From: Chryseobacterium angstadtii
GTDB lineage: Bacteria; Bacteroidota; Bacteroidia; Flavobacteriales; Weeksellaceae
Assembly: GCF_001045465.1 (NCBI RefSeq)
Contig: NZ_LFND01000007.1
Span: forward strand, 434,001-498,000
Direction of reading: 5' to 3'
Length of the DNA stretch: 64,000 bases
Position numbers and translations under genes: made by a program
The notes under the pieces: model-generated
Told to the model about the DNA's origin: nothing
Databases searched by the model: none
The model's input: only the letters and a program-made list of their open reading frames with translations
Part shown: in pieces, positions 1-9,136 of the stretch
Position numbering within the stretch: the first letter of the stretch is position 1
Layout of the letters: the number at the start of each line of letters is the position of its first letter

Positions 1-1
1 A

Positions 2-814
2 TATAAAGTCGTGCAGATCAGTTTCAGCGAAATACAGAAAATTGTTGATCATATCGAAGAAAACTTTGACAGGGAAATCACGGCCCTTGAAATTGAGCAA
101 CTATCTCACTATTCCTACCGGAACTTTCAACGAATCTTTTTTAAAATCTTTCATGAGACCATTTCAGGGTTTCAGAAGCGGCTCCGGTTGGAAAAATCCT
201 ATAAAAAACTGATTTATACTGCAGATAAGATTTCCGATATAGCATGGGAAGTCGGGTATTTTAATATCCAGTCTTTTTCGAAAGCATTCAAAAAACAATA
301 TCATATTTCACCGGCAGAAGCAAGAAATCAGAAGCAGGAAATTTTTAAAGAATTTCTGGAGAGTGAAGCTGCCGATCTGCAGTATGAGATAAAATACAAG
401 GATACGGTTTCGGTGTACTGCACATTTATCAAAGCGAAAGATTATAATAATCAGGAGATTAATGATTTGTGGAAAACCATTGAAGAAGAAAACGGAGATA
501 CTTTTCCTGCCTATGGAATTATTCGCGATCAGCCGCTTATTACCAACCGTTCCCACTGCAGATATGGAGCTGCTATCCTACAGACAGCTTCCGGAGCGGC
601 AGGGTTTCGGAAAACAGAGATTTTCGGAGGAAAATACATCAGATTTATCCATCACGGACCTTTTGAACACATTTTAGAAACGTACCGGTCTTTTTACCGT
701 TTTTGGCTTACACAGCCGCATCTTTTGCTGGATAATTCAGATGTTATAGAAGAATATGCACTTTCGGAGAAGGGAGAAAATATCACGTATATTTTTTTTC
801 CGCTGCATTCCTGA
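2..814 (+). CDS. AraC-family transcriptional regulator with GyrI-like effector domain (5' end cut by window)
   Basis: The first ~105 residues carry the two helix-turn-helix units of an AraC/XylS DNA-binding domain, ending in the usual QYHISPAEAR segment. The remaining ~160 residues resemble a GyrI-like/SOUL-type small-molecule binding domain (YCTFIKAKDY near its start, GGKYIRFIHHGPFEHI near its end). An N-terminal HTH with a C-terminal GyrI-like domain is the Rob/SoxS-like arrangement, so it probably senses a drug-like or hydrophobic ligand. A GTG at 11 could start the protein, but the frame is open back to base 2, so the true start is likely upstream of the window. No target gene can be named from the context. 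Confidence 0.85.
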   Translation, partial: YKVVQISFSEIQKIVDHIEENFDREITALEIEQLSHYSYRNFQRIFFKIFHETISGFQKRLRLEKSYKKLIYTADKISDIAWEVGYFNIQSFSKAFKKQYHISPAEARNQKQEIFKEFLESEAADLQYEIKYKDTVSVYCTFIKAKDYNNQEINDLWKTIEEENGDTFPAYGIIRDQPLITNRSHCRYGAAILQTASGAAGFRKTEIFGGKYIRFIHHGPFEHILETYRSFYRFWLTQPHLLLDNSDVIEEYALSEKGENITYIFFPLHS

Positions 815-854
815 AAGATGTCTTTTTAGGACAAGTTTTGTTTTTTTGATGGTC

Positions 855-862
855 TAATTTTG
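855..862 (+). promoter_or_regulatory. Possible -7 promoter element for the gene at 925
   Basis: TAATTTTG matches the Bacteroidetes -7 consensus TAnnTTTG and lies about 60 bases before the start codon. A TTTG at 837-840 could be the -33 element, but the 14-base spacing is shorter than the usual ~18-19. Confidence 0.4.
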
Positions 863-924
863 CACCAGTTAAATATTCTACATCATAGAATTGATACTGC
901 AACCCATTAAAAAAACAAGACAGA

Positions 925-1539
925 ATGAAAAAAATTGGATTAATCTTTATCGTATTAATTTCAACTTATGCACAATCTCAGGTTTCCATTCAGGCGTATG
1001 GCGGAAATAAGGAATCTGAAATATTAGGAATTTATGATAAAGATTTTAAAAACAGATGGAATTACTTCGTTTCGGGAACCGTTTCCTATGATTATGAAAC
1101 AAGAAAAGTAAGTCCTGCCGTTTATCAGAGCCTTAATTATTTTATAGGCAGCAACTGGGGAGCTTCTGCGGGAGTTCATATTTCGGATGAAGATGTAATG
1201 CCCTCACTGGGATTGGCCTTTGTGAAAGAAAGCGGAAACTTTGGGATCAATTTATTTCCGGCAGTTACCTATTCTTTTGATACCGGAAAGATGGGGTTAG
1301 GACTTTACACTTTACTGGAATATACGCCTAAACTGAATGAAAAGCTTAATTTCTACAGCATGCTGATGGTAGAGTCTGATTTCAGTTTTCAGGAACATCA
1401 GGAGAGCAGTCAGGTGATCCGTTTAGGAATTGAAAACAGCAAAAAAATTCAGTTCGGAATAGGGAGCAATATTTCCCAGACCGGAAATACTTTTGAAACC
1501 GATATCAACTTCGGTGTATTTATTGGAAAAAAATTTTAA
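925..1539 (+). CDS. Exported hypothetical protein, possible outer-membrane beta-barrel
   Basis: A 204-residue protein with a clear Sec signal peptide (MKKIGLIFIVLISTYAQS). The mature part is rich in alternating aromatic and glycine residues (NWGASAGVHI, FGINLFPAVTYSF) and ends GVFIGKKF with a terminal Phe, a pattern common in small outer-membrane barrels. I do not recognise a named family. The stop is 4 bases before the agmatine-deiminase-like gene, so the two are probably co-transcribed. The start at 925 is favoured because it gives the complete signal peptide. Confidence 0.7.
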   Translation: MKKIGLIFIVLISTYAQSQVSIQAYGGNKESEILGIYDKDFKNRWNYFVSGTVSYDYETRKVSPAVYQSLNYFIGSNWGASAGVHISDEDVMPSLGLAFVKESGNFGINLFPAVTYSFDTGKMGLGLYTLLEYTPKLNEKLNFYSMLMVESDFSFQEHQESSQVIRLGIENSKKIQFGIGSNISQTGNTFETDINFGVFIGKKF

Positions 1540-1543
1540 TGAT

Positions 1544-2638
1544 ATGAAACAATTATTCGCACTTACCCTTTTACTTAATATGACATTTTGTATGGCACAG
1601 ACTTATCACTTCCCGGAAGAATCTTCACCTCACGAAGGAACCTGGCTGCAATGGCCTCACCATTATCAACACGGAATGGAATACCGGAAAAGAATCGAGC
1701 AGACCTGGATAGATATGACGCGGGAGCTTCAGTCCGGGGAGAAAGTTCACATCATTGCTTATGACAATGCAGAAAAGAAAAGGATTACAGACCTTTTAGG
1801 AAAAAATGGTATTCCGCTGAAAAACGTTGATTTTAAAGTGTATCCTACAGACGATGTCTGGGTACGTGATAACGGACCGATCTTCGTGAAAGATAATAAC
1901 GGGCGTGTCTTAATTGAAGACTGGGGATTTAATGGCTGGGGTGAAAAATATGATTTTGAAAATTGTGATGAAATCCCTCAGCGCATCGGAGAAGATCTGG
2001 GCATTAAAGTCATTGATCTGAATGAAGAAATGGTGAATGAAGGCGGTTCGGTGGAAACAGACGGAAACGGCGTTCTGATGGCCTGCAAAAGTTCAGTGAT
2101 CAGCCAGAAAAGAGGATCTACAAGAACGAAAGGAATCACACAGCAGGAAGCCGAGGAAATGTTCGAAAAATATTATGGCGTTTCCAAAGTAATCTGGCTG
2201 GATGGAGTGACAGGACTGGACGTTACGGATATGCATATTGACGGTTTTATGAAATTCATCAACCATAATACCATGATTACGATGGATGAAGACGGTCTTT
2301 TTGAAATGGGACTTACCGATAAAGACATCAATACCCTGTACGCAGCATCGAATGTAGACGGAAAAGAATATAAGAAAGTATACCTTCCTGCGACTAAGAA
2401 TAAAGTAAAAACAGCTTACGGAAAACAGCTGGATGAGAAAGGCTCTTACGTGAATTATTATGTGGCCAACAAAGTTGTTTTGGTTCCCAACTATGGAGAT
2501 CCGAATGATCAAGTAGCCAATAAAATCATTCAGGATCAGTATCCCGGAAGAAAAGTGGTGGGGATAGATGTGAGAAACTTATATGAAAACGGAGGAATGG
2601 TTCATTGTGTAACGCAGCAGCAGCCGGCAGGACGTTAG
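1544..2638 (+). CDS. Agmatine deiminase / peptidyl-arginine deiminase family protein, exported
   Basis: The protein belongs to the agmatine deiminase (PAD_porph) family, which hydrolyses the guanidino group of agmatine or of terminal arginine, releasing ammonia. Visible landmarks are DDVWVRDNGP, NEGGSVETDGNG, a DMHIDGFM segment with the catalytic His, and the C-terminal GGMVHCVTQQ with the nucleophilic Cys at residue 355 of 364. The start at 1544 is preferred over an in-frame ATG at 1493, which lies inside the preceding gene. From 1544 the protein opens with a signal peptide (MKQLFALTLLLNMTFCMAQ). Export is unusual for a metabolic agmatine deiminase and leaves a periplasmic or secreted peptidyl-arginine deiminase role open. 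The function call is by family; the substrate is inferred. Confidence 0.88.
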   Translation: MKQLFALTLLLNMTFCMAQTYHFPEESSPHEGTWLQWPHHYQHGMEYRKRIEQTWIDMTRELQSGEKVHIIAYDNAEKKRITDLLGKNGIPLKNVDFKVYPTDDVWVRDNGPIFVKDNNGRVLIEDWGFNGWGEKYDFENCDEIPQRIGEDLGIKVIDLNEEMVNEGGSVETDGNGVLMACKSSVISQKRGSTRTKGITQQEAEEMFEKYYGVSKVIWLDGVTGLDVTDMHIDGFMKFINHNTMITMDEDGLFEMGLTDKDINTLYAASNVDGKEYKKVYLPATKNKVKTAYGKQLDEKGSYVNYYVANKVVLVPNYGDPNDQVANKIIQDQYPGRKVVGIDVRNLYENGGMVHCVTQQQPAGR

Positions 2639-2796
2639 ATTGAGAAGTTAGAAGCTAGAGATTAGAAGTTAGAAGTTTCTGGGTTTCATTACAAAATGAG
2701 ACTACTGCAGATGCTTTTGACTTCTAATTTTTTGTGTTTAAGTCTGATATTTTCAGTAAATCATTTTATTTGTTGAATTATTTGTTGAGGAAACTG

Positions 2797-2827
2797 TCCT
2801 TGTCAAGGTTTTAAACCTTGACAAGGA
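2797..2827. repeat. Perfect 15-bp-arm palindrome, probable dispersed intergenic repeat
   Basis: TCCTTGTCAAGGTTT, one base, then its exact reverse complement. Each arm also holds an internal near-palindrome (CCTTGTCAAGG). There is no T-run after either arm, so it is not a standard terminator. Confidence 0.75.
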
Positions 2828-2933
2828 TTCTTAGTAAACCATGAATCACCTTTCTTGAAATTAAAGGTATATGTTTTTATAACCGCCCCGGAAAAATTAA
2901 TATATCCTTAATCCGGAAAGAATTAATTATAAA

Positions 2934-2941
2934 TATTTTTG
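2934..2941 (+). promoter_or_regulatory. Possible -7 promoter element for the ECF sigma gene
   Basis: TATTTTTG fits TAnnTTTG and lies 25 bases before the ATG at 2967. No convincing -33 element is seen upstream. Confidence 0.35.
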
Positions 2942-2966
2942 TGCAGCTGTTTTTACCAGACGCACG

Positions 2967-3446
2967 ATGTCGCAATTCGAAAAAATATATTCTGAATACA
3001 AGCATAGAGTCTACTTCTTCGTCAAGAAATATATTCAGAGAGATGAGGATGTGGAAGATGTTGTGCAGGATATTTTTGTACACGTATGGAAATATGTGCA
3101 CAAAACAGATCACCCTTCGGCAATCGAAGCCATCATTTTCAAAACAAGCAAGCAGGAAGTCGCTAATTTTTACCGTAAAAATAAACTGGTGCTGGTTTCT
3201 TCAGACCAGAATGCCATTCAGGATACGGAAGACCAGCCTTCGGAAGAACTTTACACAGAGGAGCATATCTCCAAAATAGAAATCCTGTTGGATAAACTGC
3301 CCGAGAAAACCAAAGAACTGTTTATTCAGAATAAAATTAAAAACCTCAGCTATTCTCAGCTCGCCGAGGAGAATAAAATATCCAAAGTTGCCATTGGCAA
3401 ACACATCAACAAAGCCATCAGCTTTTTGAAAATCAATCTCCATTAA
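2967..3446 (+). CDS. ECF RNA polymerase sigma-70 factor
   Basis: A 159-residue extracytoplasmic-function sigma factor with region 2 at residues ~8-50 (including DVEDVVQDIFVHVW) and a region 4 helix-turn-helix at ~115-155 (LSYSQLAEENKISKVAIGKH). It directs RNA polymerase to a small regulon, typically its own neighbouring SusC/SusD genes. The next gene is a FecR-type anti-sigma factor and the one after is a SusC receptor with a signalling (STN) domain. This is the classic trans-envelope signalling trio: receptor, FecR, sigma. Region 2-4 spacing is short, as usual in this family. Confidence 0.92.
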   Translation: MSQFEKIYSEYKHRVYFFVKKYIQRDEDVEDVVQDIFVHVWKYVHKTDHPSAIEAIIFKTSKQEVANFYRKNKLVLVSSDQNAIQDTEDQPSEELYTEEHISKIEILLDKLPEKTKELFIQNKIKNLSYSQLAEENKISKVAIGKHINKAISFLKINLH

Positions 3447-3557
3447 TTATTTCCAATATGAACTATTTGTTAAATCTCAACAGAAGAGGTTTACGATTTT
3501 CTGTTTCCACGTATTTACAGATAAACAAGCTTAAACTTAATTGAGAACAGATAGCTT

Positions 3558-4382
3558 ATGGGTTTAGAAGACGAATTTGAAGAAAACTGGAGATCAGTTT
3601 CCGAAGAAGGAAATACAATAGACGATATCACAGACCGAAAGATCCGTACGGGAATCCACCGAAAGATTGCGAGAAAAAAGTCTGTGAAACAATTCTATTG
3701 GATAGCAGCCGTATTGGTTCCCTTCTTTATTCTTTTTCTTGTTTTTAAAACTACTGTTTTAGGATCCGGTGCTGAAGCAGAACATGCGTGGGTGTATGAA
3801 ACATCCGGACAAAAAAAATCATTTGAGCTGCCGGACGGAACTCAGGTAGAACTGAACCCTTACAGTAAGCTTGTTCTGGATAAAAGTTTTGGCGATAAAG
3901 ACCGTAAAATGGTTTTTACAGGACAGGGGAAATTCAGTGTGGCTAAAGATAAAGAAAGACCGTTCAGAATTAATGCAGGAGAATTTACAATTCAGGTTTT
4001 GGGAACTCAGTTCTTTTTGGATCAGAAATCTTCACAAAAAAAAGTAGAACTTTTTGAAGGAAAAGTGAAAATAGAACACGGCAGTACAATCACTTATCTG
4101 CTACCGGAAGAAATCTGGCTCAATGATCCCAAGAATCCGGATTATCATTATTACCGTCCCGAAAAGCAAAAGAGCTTTACATTTAACCGTTCTGCCTACT
4201 CTGAAGCGATTGCACAATTGGAAAATACCTACAACATCCGTATATCTTATCCGGTTCAGTTTAAAAATAAAAAAGTAAGCGGAGCATTCACCGGAAATCT
4301 AAATGAAGTGCTTTCCGTGATAAGCTTTCCCTTCAATCTGAAACCTGAGAAAATCAATGAAAAAGAAATTATATTAAAATAG
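3558..4382 (+). CDS. FecR-family anti-sigma factor
   Basis: 274 residues. A cytoplasmic N-terminus, one membrane segment at ~50-70 (FYWIAAVLVPFFILFLVFK), a periplasmic FecR domain (~95-195, with FELPDGTQVELNP and IQVLGTQFF), and a C-terminal DUF4974-like domain (~200-274). It should hold the preceding sigma factor inactive until the STN domain of the SusC receptor signals that substrate is bound. It is shorter than many FecR proteins (about 330-400 residues), mainly because the cytoplasmic part is compact. Confidence 0.92.
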   Translation: MGLEDEFEENWRSVSEEGNTIDDITDRKIRTGIHRKIARKKSVKQFYWIAAVLVPFFILFLVFKTTVLGSGAEAEHAWVYETSGQKKSFELPDGTQVELNPYSKLVLDKSFGDKDRKMVFTGQGKFSVAKDKERPFRINAGEFTIQVLGTQFFLDQKSSQKKVELFEGKVKIEHGSTITYLLPEEIWLNDPKNPDYHYYRPEKQKSFTFNRSAYSEAIAQLENTYNIRISYPVQFKNKKVSGAFTGNLNEVLSVISFPFNLKPEKINEKEIILK

Positions 4383-4466
4383 AAAAGCATCGATATTGGC
4401 GTATCGATGCTCATTAAATCAATTTTAAAAACCGGTAAAAGTTTAAAAATTAACATTTGCGAATTT

Positions 4467-7400
4467 ATGAAAAAAACAGCAATTAGTATTGCCGTGCTGG
4501 GGATTTTGTGCACATCACAATGGTCTTATGCTTACGGAATACAGCCTTCTTCACATTCTTTCTATGCTGCTGCGGAACTGCCCATCACGAAAGTTTTGGA
4601 AAAACTCAGTAAAACAACCAAAACACAGGTGTTTTATTCCGTTTCTGATCTGGAAGATATTATAGTGGATGACAGAAAGATTGATTACAATTCCTTGCAA
4701 AAAACACTGGATTATTTACAGAAGAACTATCCGGTAGAATTCAGTATTCAGAACAAAATTGTTACAGTAAGGAGAACTGCGGATAAAACGATGGTAAAAA
4801 ACAGTCAGGATAAAACCCGTATTTCTAGAAAAGACACGGTTTCTGACAAAGAAAAGAAGATTGATGAGGTGGTATTGATAGGCTATGGAAAACAAAATAA
4901 GAAAGATATTTCCGGATCCATCGCTTCCATAGGAGAAAAAGATCTGAAAGGAGTCGCTTCCGGGAACTTCGGAGATATGATTGCAGGAAAGGCTACAGGA
5001 ATTCAGATTACTCAGGCCAATGCCAATCCCGGAGCGTCACCCAATATCAGAATCCGCGGTATCGGGACATTAACGGCCGGTGCCAATCCTCTGATTGTGG
5101 TGGATGGATTTCCTCTAACGGAAGGGACCAACCTTAATTCTATTGATCCCAATTCCATTGCTTCCATTGATATTTTAAAAGATGCAGCGTCTACAGCGAT
5201 CTATGGATCAAGAGGAGCGAATGGAGTTGTACTTATTCAGACCAAAGAAGGGAAAAAAGGAAAACTGGAATATACATTGGATTCTTATTACGGAATTCAG
5301 ACCAGAAGCGATAACGAAAAGTTTGTAAATGCTTACGATATGGCCACTTTTATGAAAGAGGCCAGAGACAACAATTATCTGTCTAAAGGTGCTAACAGAA
5401 GTGCTTCCGATGATAATGCCACAAGAGTATCCAAAGGAGCCACGCTGAGAGAATTGATTCCAGATTATCTTGCTCCCTATTTAAATAAAGAGAAAGGACT
5501 CACAGACACCGATTGGTACTCAACAGTGCTGAAACCTGCACCCATGAGCAATATCTCCTTGAATGTTTTGGGCGGGAACGATAAAACCAAATACTCCTTT
5601 ACCGGAAGTTACCTGAACCAAAAAGGAATACTGATCGGAACGGATTACGAAAAATACTCCGGGAATATCAATTTAGTCACCAATATGACTGACAAACTGA
5701 AATTCGGTGTTTCCATGACGCCTTCTTATGCACAGGGAAGCCTGTTCGATATGGTGAATGGCGGACGTACCTACAACCTTTTGCAGATGGCGACTACCAT
5801 GTATCCTTTTTTTGCTCCCAGAGATGCCAACGGAAACCTTCTTATTTCTCAGCAGATAAAAGCCAATACGCCTACTGACGGTGCTTTGGTGGAAAATCCC
5901 GTGGCTATGGCAGAAATGACGGAAAGAAGATATTCGCTGTTTAAGACTTTCGGAAATCTCTTTGGAGAATGGAATTTTCTGAAGGATTTTAAATACAAAG
6001 TTTCCGCAGGCGGAGATTACACAAGCTATGAATACAATTTCTTTGATCCGTCCACCGTGGGAAGCTACCGAACCGCTGCTCCGGATGTCACCACAGCAAG
6101 CAGAACAGAATACATCACCAAGAATTATCTGATTGAAAATTTACTGACTTATGATAAAAAGATAGGCGGCCATTCCTTCAATGCCATTGCAGGACAGTCT
6201 TATCAGCAGGAAGAATCCAATAAAGTAAATACGCTGGCTGCCGGATTTCCGGATAACAGCATCACCAATATCGGCGGCGGAACTTCTTTTAAAGTAGATG
6301 TAGACCAATACAAATGGACATTGATTTCTTATTTTACGAGATTCAATTATTCCTATGAAGGAAAATACAGCCTGATGGCCTCTTACAGAAGAGATGGTTC
6401 TTCGCGTTTCGGTGTCAATACGAAATGGGGAGATTTCTATGCTCTTTCATTAGGCTGGACGATAAGCAAGGAAAGTTTCTTCCCTGAAAATAAATTTCTG
6501 GATCCTCTGAAATTCAGGTTCAGTGTAGGAAGTAACGGGAACAATCAGATTCCGAACTTTGGAGCACTTTCACTTATGGCGCAGGAAAATTATGTCTTTG
6601 GCGGTATTCTCGCACCGGGTTACCGTTCTTCCACGGCTCCCAATCCCAATATTTCCTGGGAAAAATCTGAATCCAAAAACTTTGGAATTGATTTCGGACT
6701 CTTTAACAAATACCTGAATGTATCCGCAGATTACTACATTCTGAACAGAGACGGCTTATTACTGGATGTTCCGGTTCCCCAGCAGTCAGGATACAGCACC
6801 TCTCTCCAGAATATCGGAAAACTCAGAAATAATGGCCTTGAAATACAGTTGTCTTTAAAACCGATTCATATAGGAGAAGGTTTTGAATACTCCAATAACT
6901 TCAGCTTTTCTATGAACAGGAATAAAGTGCTGGCATTAGCGGGAGGGCAAACCCAGATTGTGGCAGGAGCCAATAATTTTGCGATCACCAAAGTAGGAGA
7001 GTCTATTGCAGAAATGTATGGGTATCAAATTTTAGGCGTGTACAAATCTCAGGCGGAAATAGATAATTCTCCTCATATTTCAGGAACGATGGTAGGAGAT
7101 TATATTATGGAAGATCTCAATAAAGACGGGAAAATTGATACCAATGATAAAAAAAGTTTCGGGTCAGGAATTCCTAAATATATCCTGGGATTCACCAATT
7201 CTTTCAGATATAAAAACTTTGAACTGAATTTTACTTTATACAGCGAGTTAGGAAGGAAGATCTACAACGGAGATATGGTGAGCATTTCAGAATCGGGAGA
7301 AGGATTTGGAGTTCCTTCACAGTATTATTTCGATAACAGATACAATCCTGTAATCAATCCGAACGGGAATTACGCCATGCCTAACATGAATTTTTCCAAC

Positions 7401-7682
7401 AACAGAAAAGAAGCCCGAACTTCCAATATTTTCTTTAAAAACGGAGATTATGTAAGACTGAGATCATTAAAATTGGCTTATAACCTTCCGGAACAGCTGG
7501 TTTCCGCTTTAAAAGTGAAATCTATACAGCTGTACTTCGTAGGAAATAATCTTCTGACCTTTACGTCTTACCGCGGGCAGAATCTGGATGCCAATTCAGA
7601 TAATATACTTACCCAGGGCTACGACAGCGGCTATTATCCCATTGCAAAAGTCTATTCTTTTGGAATGAATATGAAATTTTAA
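4467..7682 (+). CDS. SusC/RagA-family TonB-dependent outer-membrane receptor with STN domain
   Basis: 1071 residues from ATG 4467, which gives a signal peptide (MKKTAISIAVLGILCTSQWS); the longer frame from 4407 lacks one. An STN signalling domain lies at about residues 35-100, then a short linker leads directly into the plug (VVLIGYGKQNKKDISGS, GSRGANGVVLIQTK) and the beta-barrel, ending in Phe. The carboxypeptidase-like regulatory domain usual between STN and plug in SusC proteins is absent. The protein imports a substrate bound by the SusD partner and should signal to the FecR gene upstream. The neighbouring phosphodiesterases suggest a glycerophosphodiester rather than a glycan substrate; that is inference. 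Confidence 0.95.
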   Translation: MKKTAISIAVLGILCTSQWSYAYGIQPSSHSFYAAAELPITKVLEKLSKTTKTQVFYSVSDLEDIIVDDRKIDYNSLQKTLDYLQKNYPVEFSIQNKIVTVRRTADKTMVKNSQDKTRISRKDTVSDKEKKIDEVVLIGYGKQNKKDISGSIASIGEKDLKGVASGNFGDMIAGKATGIQITQANANPGASPNIRIRGIGTLTAGANPLIVVDGFPLTEGTNLNSIDPNSIASIDILKDAASTAIYGSRGANGVVLIQTKEGKKGKLEYTLDSYYGIQTRSDNEKFVNAYDMATFMKEARDNNYLSKGANRSASDDNATRVSKGATLRELIPDYLAPYLNKEKGLTDTDWYSTVLKPAPMSNISLNVLGGNDKTKYSFTGSYLNQKGILIGTDYEKYSGNINLVTNMTDKLKFGVSMTPSYAQGSLFDMVNGGRTYNLLQMATTMYPFFAPRDANGNLLISQQIKANTPTDGALVENPVAMAEMTERRYSLFKTFGNLFGEWNFLKDFKYKVSAGGDYTSYEYNFFDPSTVGSYRTAAPDVTTASRTEYITKNYLIENLLTYDKKIGGHSFNAIAGQSYQQEESNKVNTLAAGFPDNSITNIGGGTSFKVDVDQYKWTLISYFTRFNYSYEGKYSLMASYRRDGSSRFGVNTKWGDFYALSLGWTISKESFFPENKFLDPLKFRFSVGSNGNNQIPNFGALSLMAQENYVFGGILAPGYRSSTAPNPNISWEKSESKNFGIDFGLFNKYLNVSADYYILNRDGLLLDVPVPQQSGYSTSLQNIGKLRNNGLEIQLSLKPIHIGEGFEYSNNFSFSMNRNKVLALAGGQTQIVAGANNFAITKVGESIAEMYGYQILGVYKSQAEIDNSPHISGTMVGDYIMEDLNKDGKIDTNDKKSFGSGIPKYILGFTNSFRYKNFELNFTLYSELGRKIYNGDMVSISESGEGFGVPSQYYFDNRYNPVINPNGNYAMPNMNFSNNRKEARTSNIFFKNGDYVRLRSLKLAYNLPEQLVSALKVKSIQLYFVGNNLLTFTSYRGQNLDANSDNILTQGYDSGYYPIAKVYSFGMNMKF

Positions 7683-7712
7683 ACCCCTATTTCCATGAAT
7701 ACATTTAAACCC

Positions 7713-9113
7713 ATGAAAAAAATATATATTCCATTATTAGGACTGTTTCTATGGCAGTCATGCTCTTCGGACCTTCTGAATACTTCACCCGAAAGCACAA
7801 AAGTAACCGCCAATTTTTATCAGGATGAAGCGCAGCTTGAAGAGGGAGTGAATGCTGTTTATGCATCATTGCAGTATAACGGCCAATATCAGCTGGCGAT
7901 GCCGACTATCGGCGAAATTCCTTCTGATAATACTTTTGATGAGGTTCCGGCCAATGATAGTTTTACTTACGGTGAATTCGATTTTTTTACCATTCAGCCT
8001 AATAATTCTTTACTCGGAAGCACCTGGAAAGATCATTATGTAGGCATACAGCAGGCCAATATTGTTTTGAACAGAATAGGAGGAATCAGTATGGATCAAA
8101 CCCTTAAAAATACCCGGACCGGAGAAATGAGATTTCTGAGAGCTTTGATGTACTTCAATTTGGTCCGGATTTTCGGAGATGTTCCATTAGTAACCAAAGA
8201 AACCACAGATGTCAATGAATATTTCGGACAGGGAAGAACTTCTGCTCAAACCGTCTATGATTTTATTGAAACGGAACTTAAAGCATCTGTGGATATGCTT
8301 CCGGCAGTGACTTCTCAAAAGGGAAGAGTTACCAAAGGAGCTGCACTGGGAATATTGGGGAAAGTTTTGATGACAAGAAACAAATTCGCAGAAGCCTTAC
8401 CTTATTTACAAAGGATAGAGCCGTTGGGATACAGTCTTCTTTCTGATGTCAACAAAATATTTGATCCTGCCAATAAGAACAATGCCGAAATTATCTTTGA
8501 TGTTCAGTTTGCTTCCGGTTTGAACGGAAATACGGAAGGAAGTCAGGCATATCAGATGTTCAGCCCTTCAGGATTTGTATCCGGGGCAAAAGGACATAAT
8601 CTGCCGACCAAAGAAGTGTACGCTGTTTTTGGCGCGGGAGATTCCAGGAGAAATGCTTTTGTAGGATTGACGCCCAATGGAGTGCCTTACAGTAAAAAAC
8701 TGGTGAAGACATCCAATGCTATTGCGGATGGCGGAAGCAATACGGTTGTTCTCCGTCTGGCAGATGTTGATCTTTTAATGGCGGAATGTTATGCAAAAGC
8801 CAATGATTTCGACAACTCCAATCTGTATTTAAATAAAACCAGAATCAGAGCAGGATTAAGTCCGGTAAGCCTTACCAGCCAGGAACAGCTCCTGAATGAA
8901 ATCGCTTTGGAAAGGAGAAAAGAACTGATAGGAGAAGGACACCGCTGGTTTGATCTGGTCCGGACCGGAAAAGCAGTATCGGTCATGACGGCTCACTTTC
9001 AGAATACTCCGGGATACAATACAGCCGTGATCAAAGACTATAATCTTCTGATGCCTGTTCCTCAAGGACAAATCAATACAGATCCTGCTATAAAACAAAA
9101 TCCGGGATATTAA
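7713..9113 (+). CDS. SusD/RagB-family outer-membrane lipoprotein
   Basis: 466 residues from ATG 7713 with a lipoprotein signal (LLGLFLWQSCSSD; lipid-attached Cys 17). The body has SusD hallmarks: TRTGEMRFLRALMYFNLVRIFGDVPLV in the TPR-like core and LLNEIALERRKELIGEGHRWFDLVRTGK near the end, followed by the LLMPVPQGQINTDPAIKQNPGY tail typical of the family (quoted in two parts of the same C-terminal 100 residues). It forms the lid over the SusC barrel and binds substrate at the cell surface. It starts 30 bases after the SusC stop, so the two are one operon. Confidence 0.95.
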   Translation: MKKIYIPLLGLFLWQSCSSDLLNTSPESTKVTANFYQDEAQLEEGVNAVYASLQYNGQYQLAMPTIGEIPSDNTFDEVPANDSFTYGEFDFFTIQPNNSLLGSTWKDHYVGIQQANIVLNRIGGISMDQTLKNTRTGEMRFLRALMYFNLVRIFGDVPLVTKETTDVNEYFGQGRTSAQTVYDFIETELKASVDMLPAVTSQKGRVTKGAALGILGKVLMTRNKFAEALPYLQRIEPLGYSLLSDVNKIFDPANKNNAEIIFDVQFASGLNGNTEGSQAYQMFSPSGFVSGAKGHNLPTKEVYAVFGAGDSRRNAFVGLTPNGVPYSKKLVKTSNAIADGGSNTVVLRLADVDLLMAECYAKANDFDNSNLYLNKTRIRAGLSPVSLTSQEQLLNEIALERRKELIGEGHRWFDLVRTGKAVSVMTAHFQNTPGYNTAVIKDYNLLMPVPQGQINTDPAIKQNPGY

Positions 9114-9136
9114 TTTCAATTTTAAATACTATAAAA

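Larger units (their letters stand above)
2639..2966. other. Intergenic region with short repeats and a long palindrome
   Basis: No gene is seen. It begins with a slippage-type repeat of TTAGAAG/TAGAGAT units (about 2641-2678), then a long palindrome at 2797-2827, and ends with a putative promoter for the sigma factor at 2934. Confidence 0.6.
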
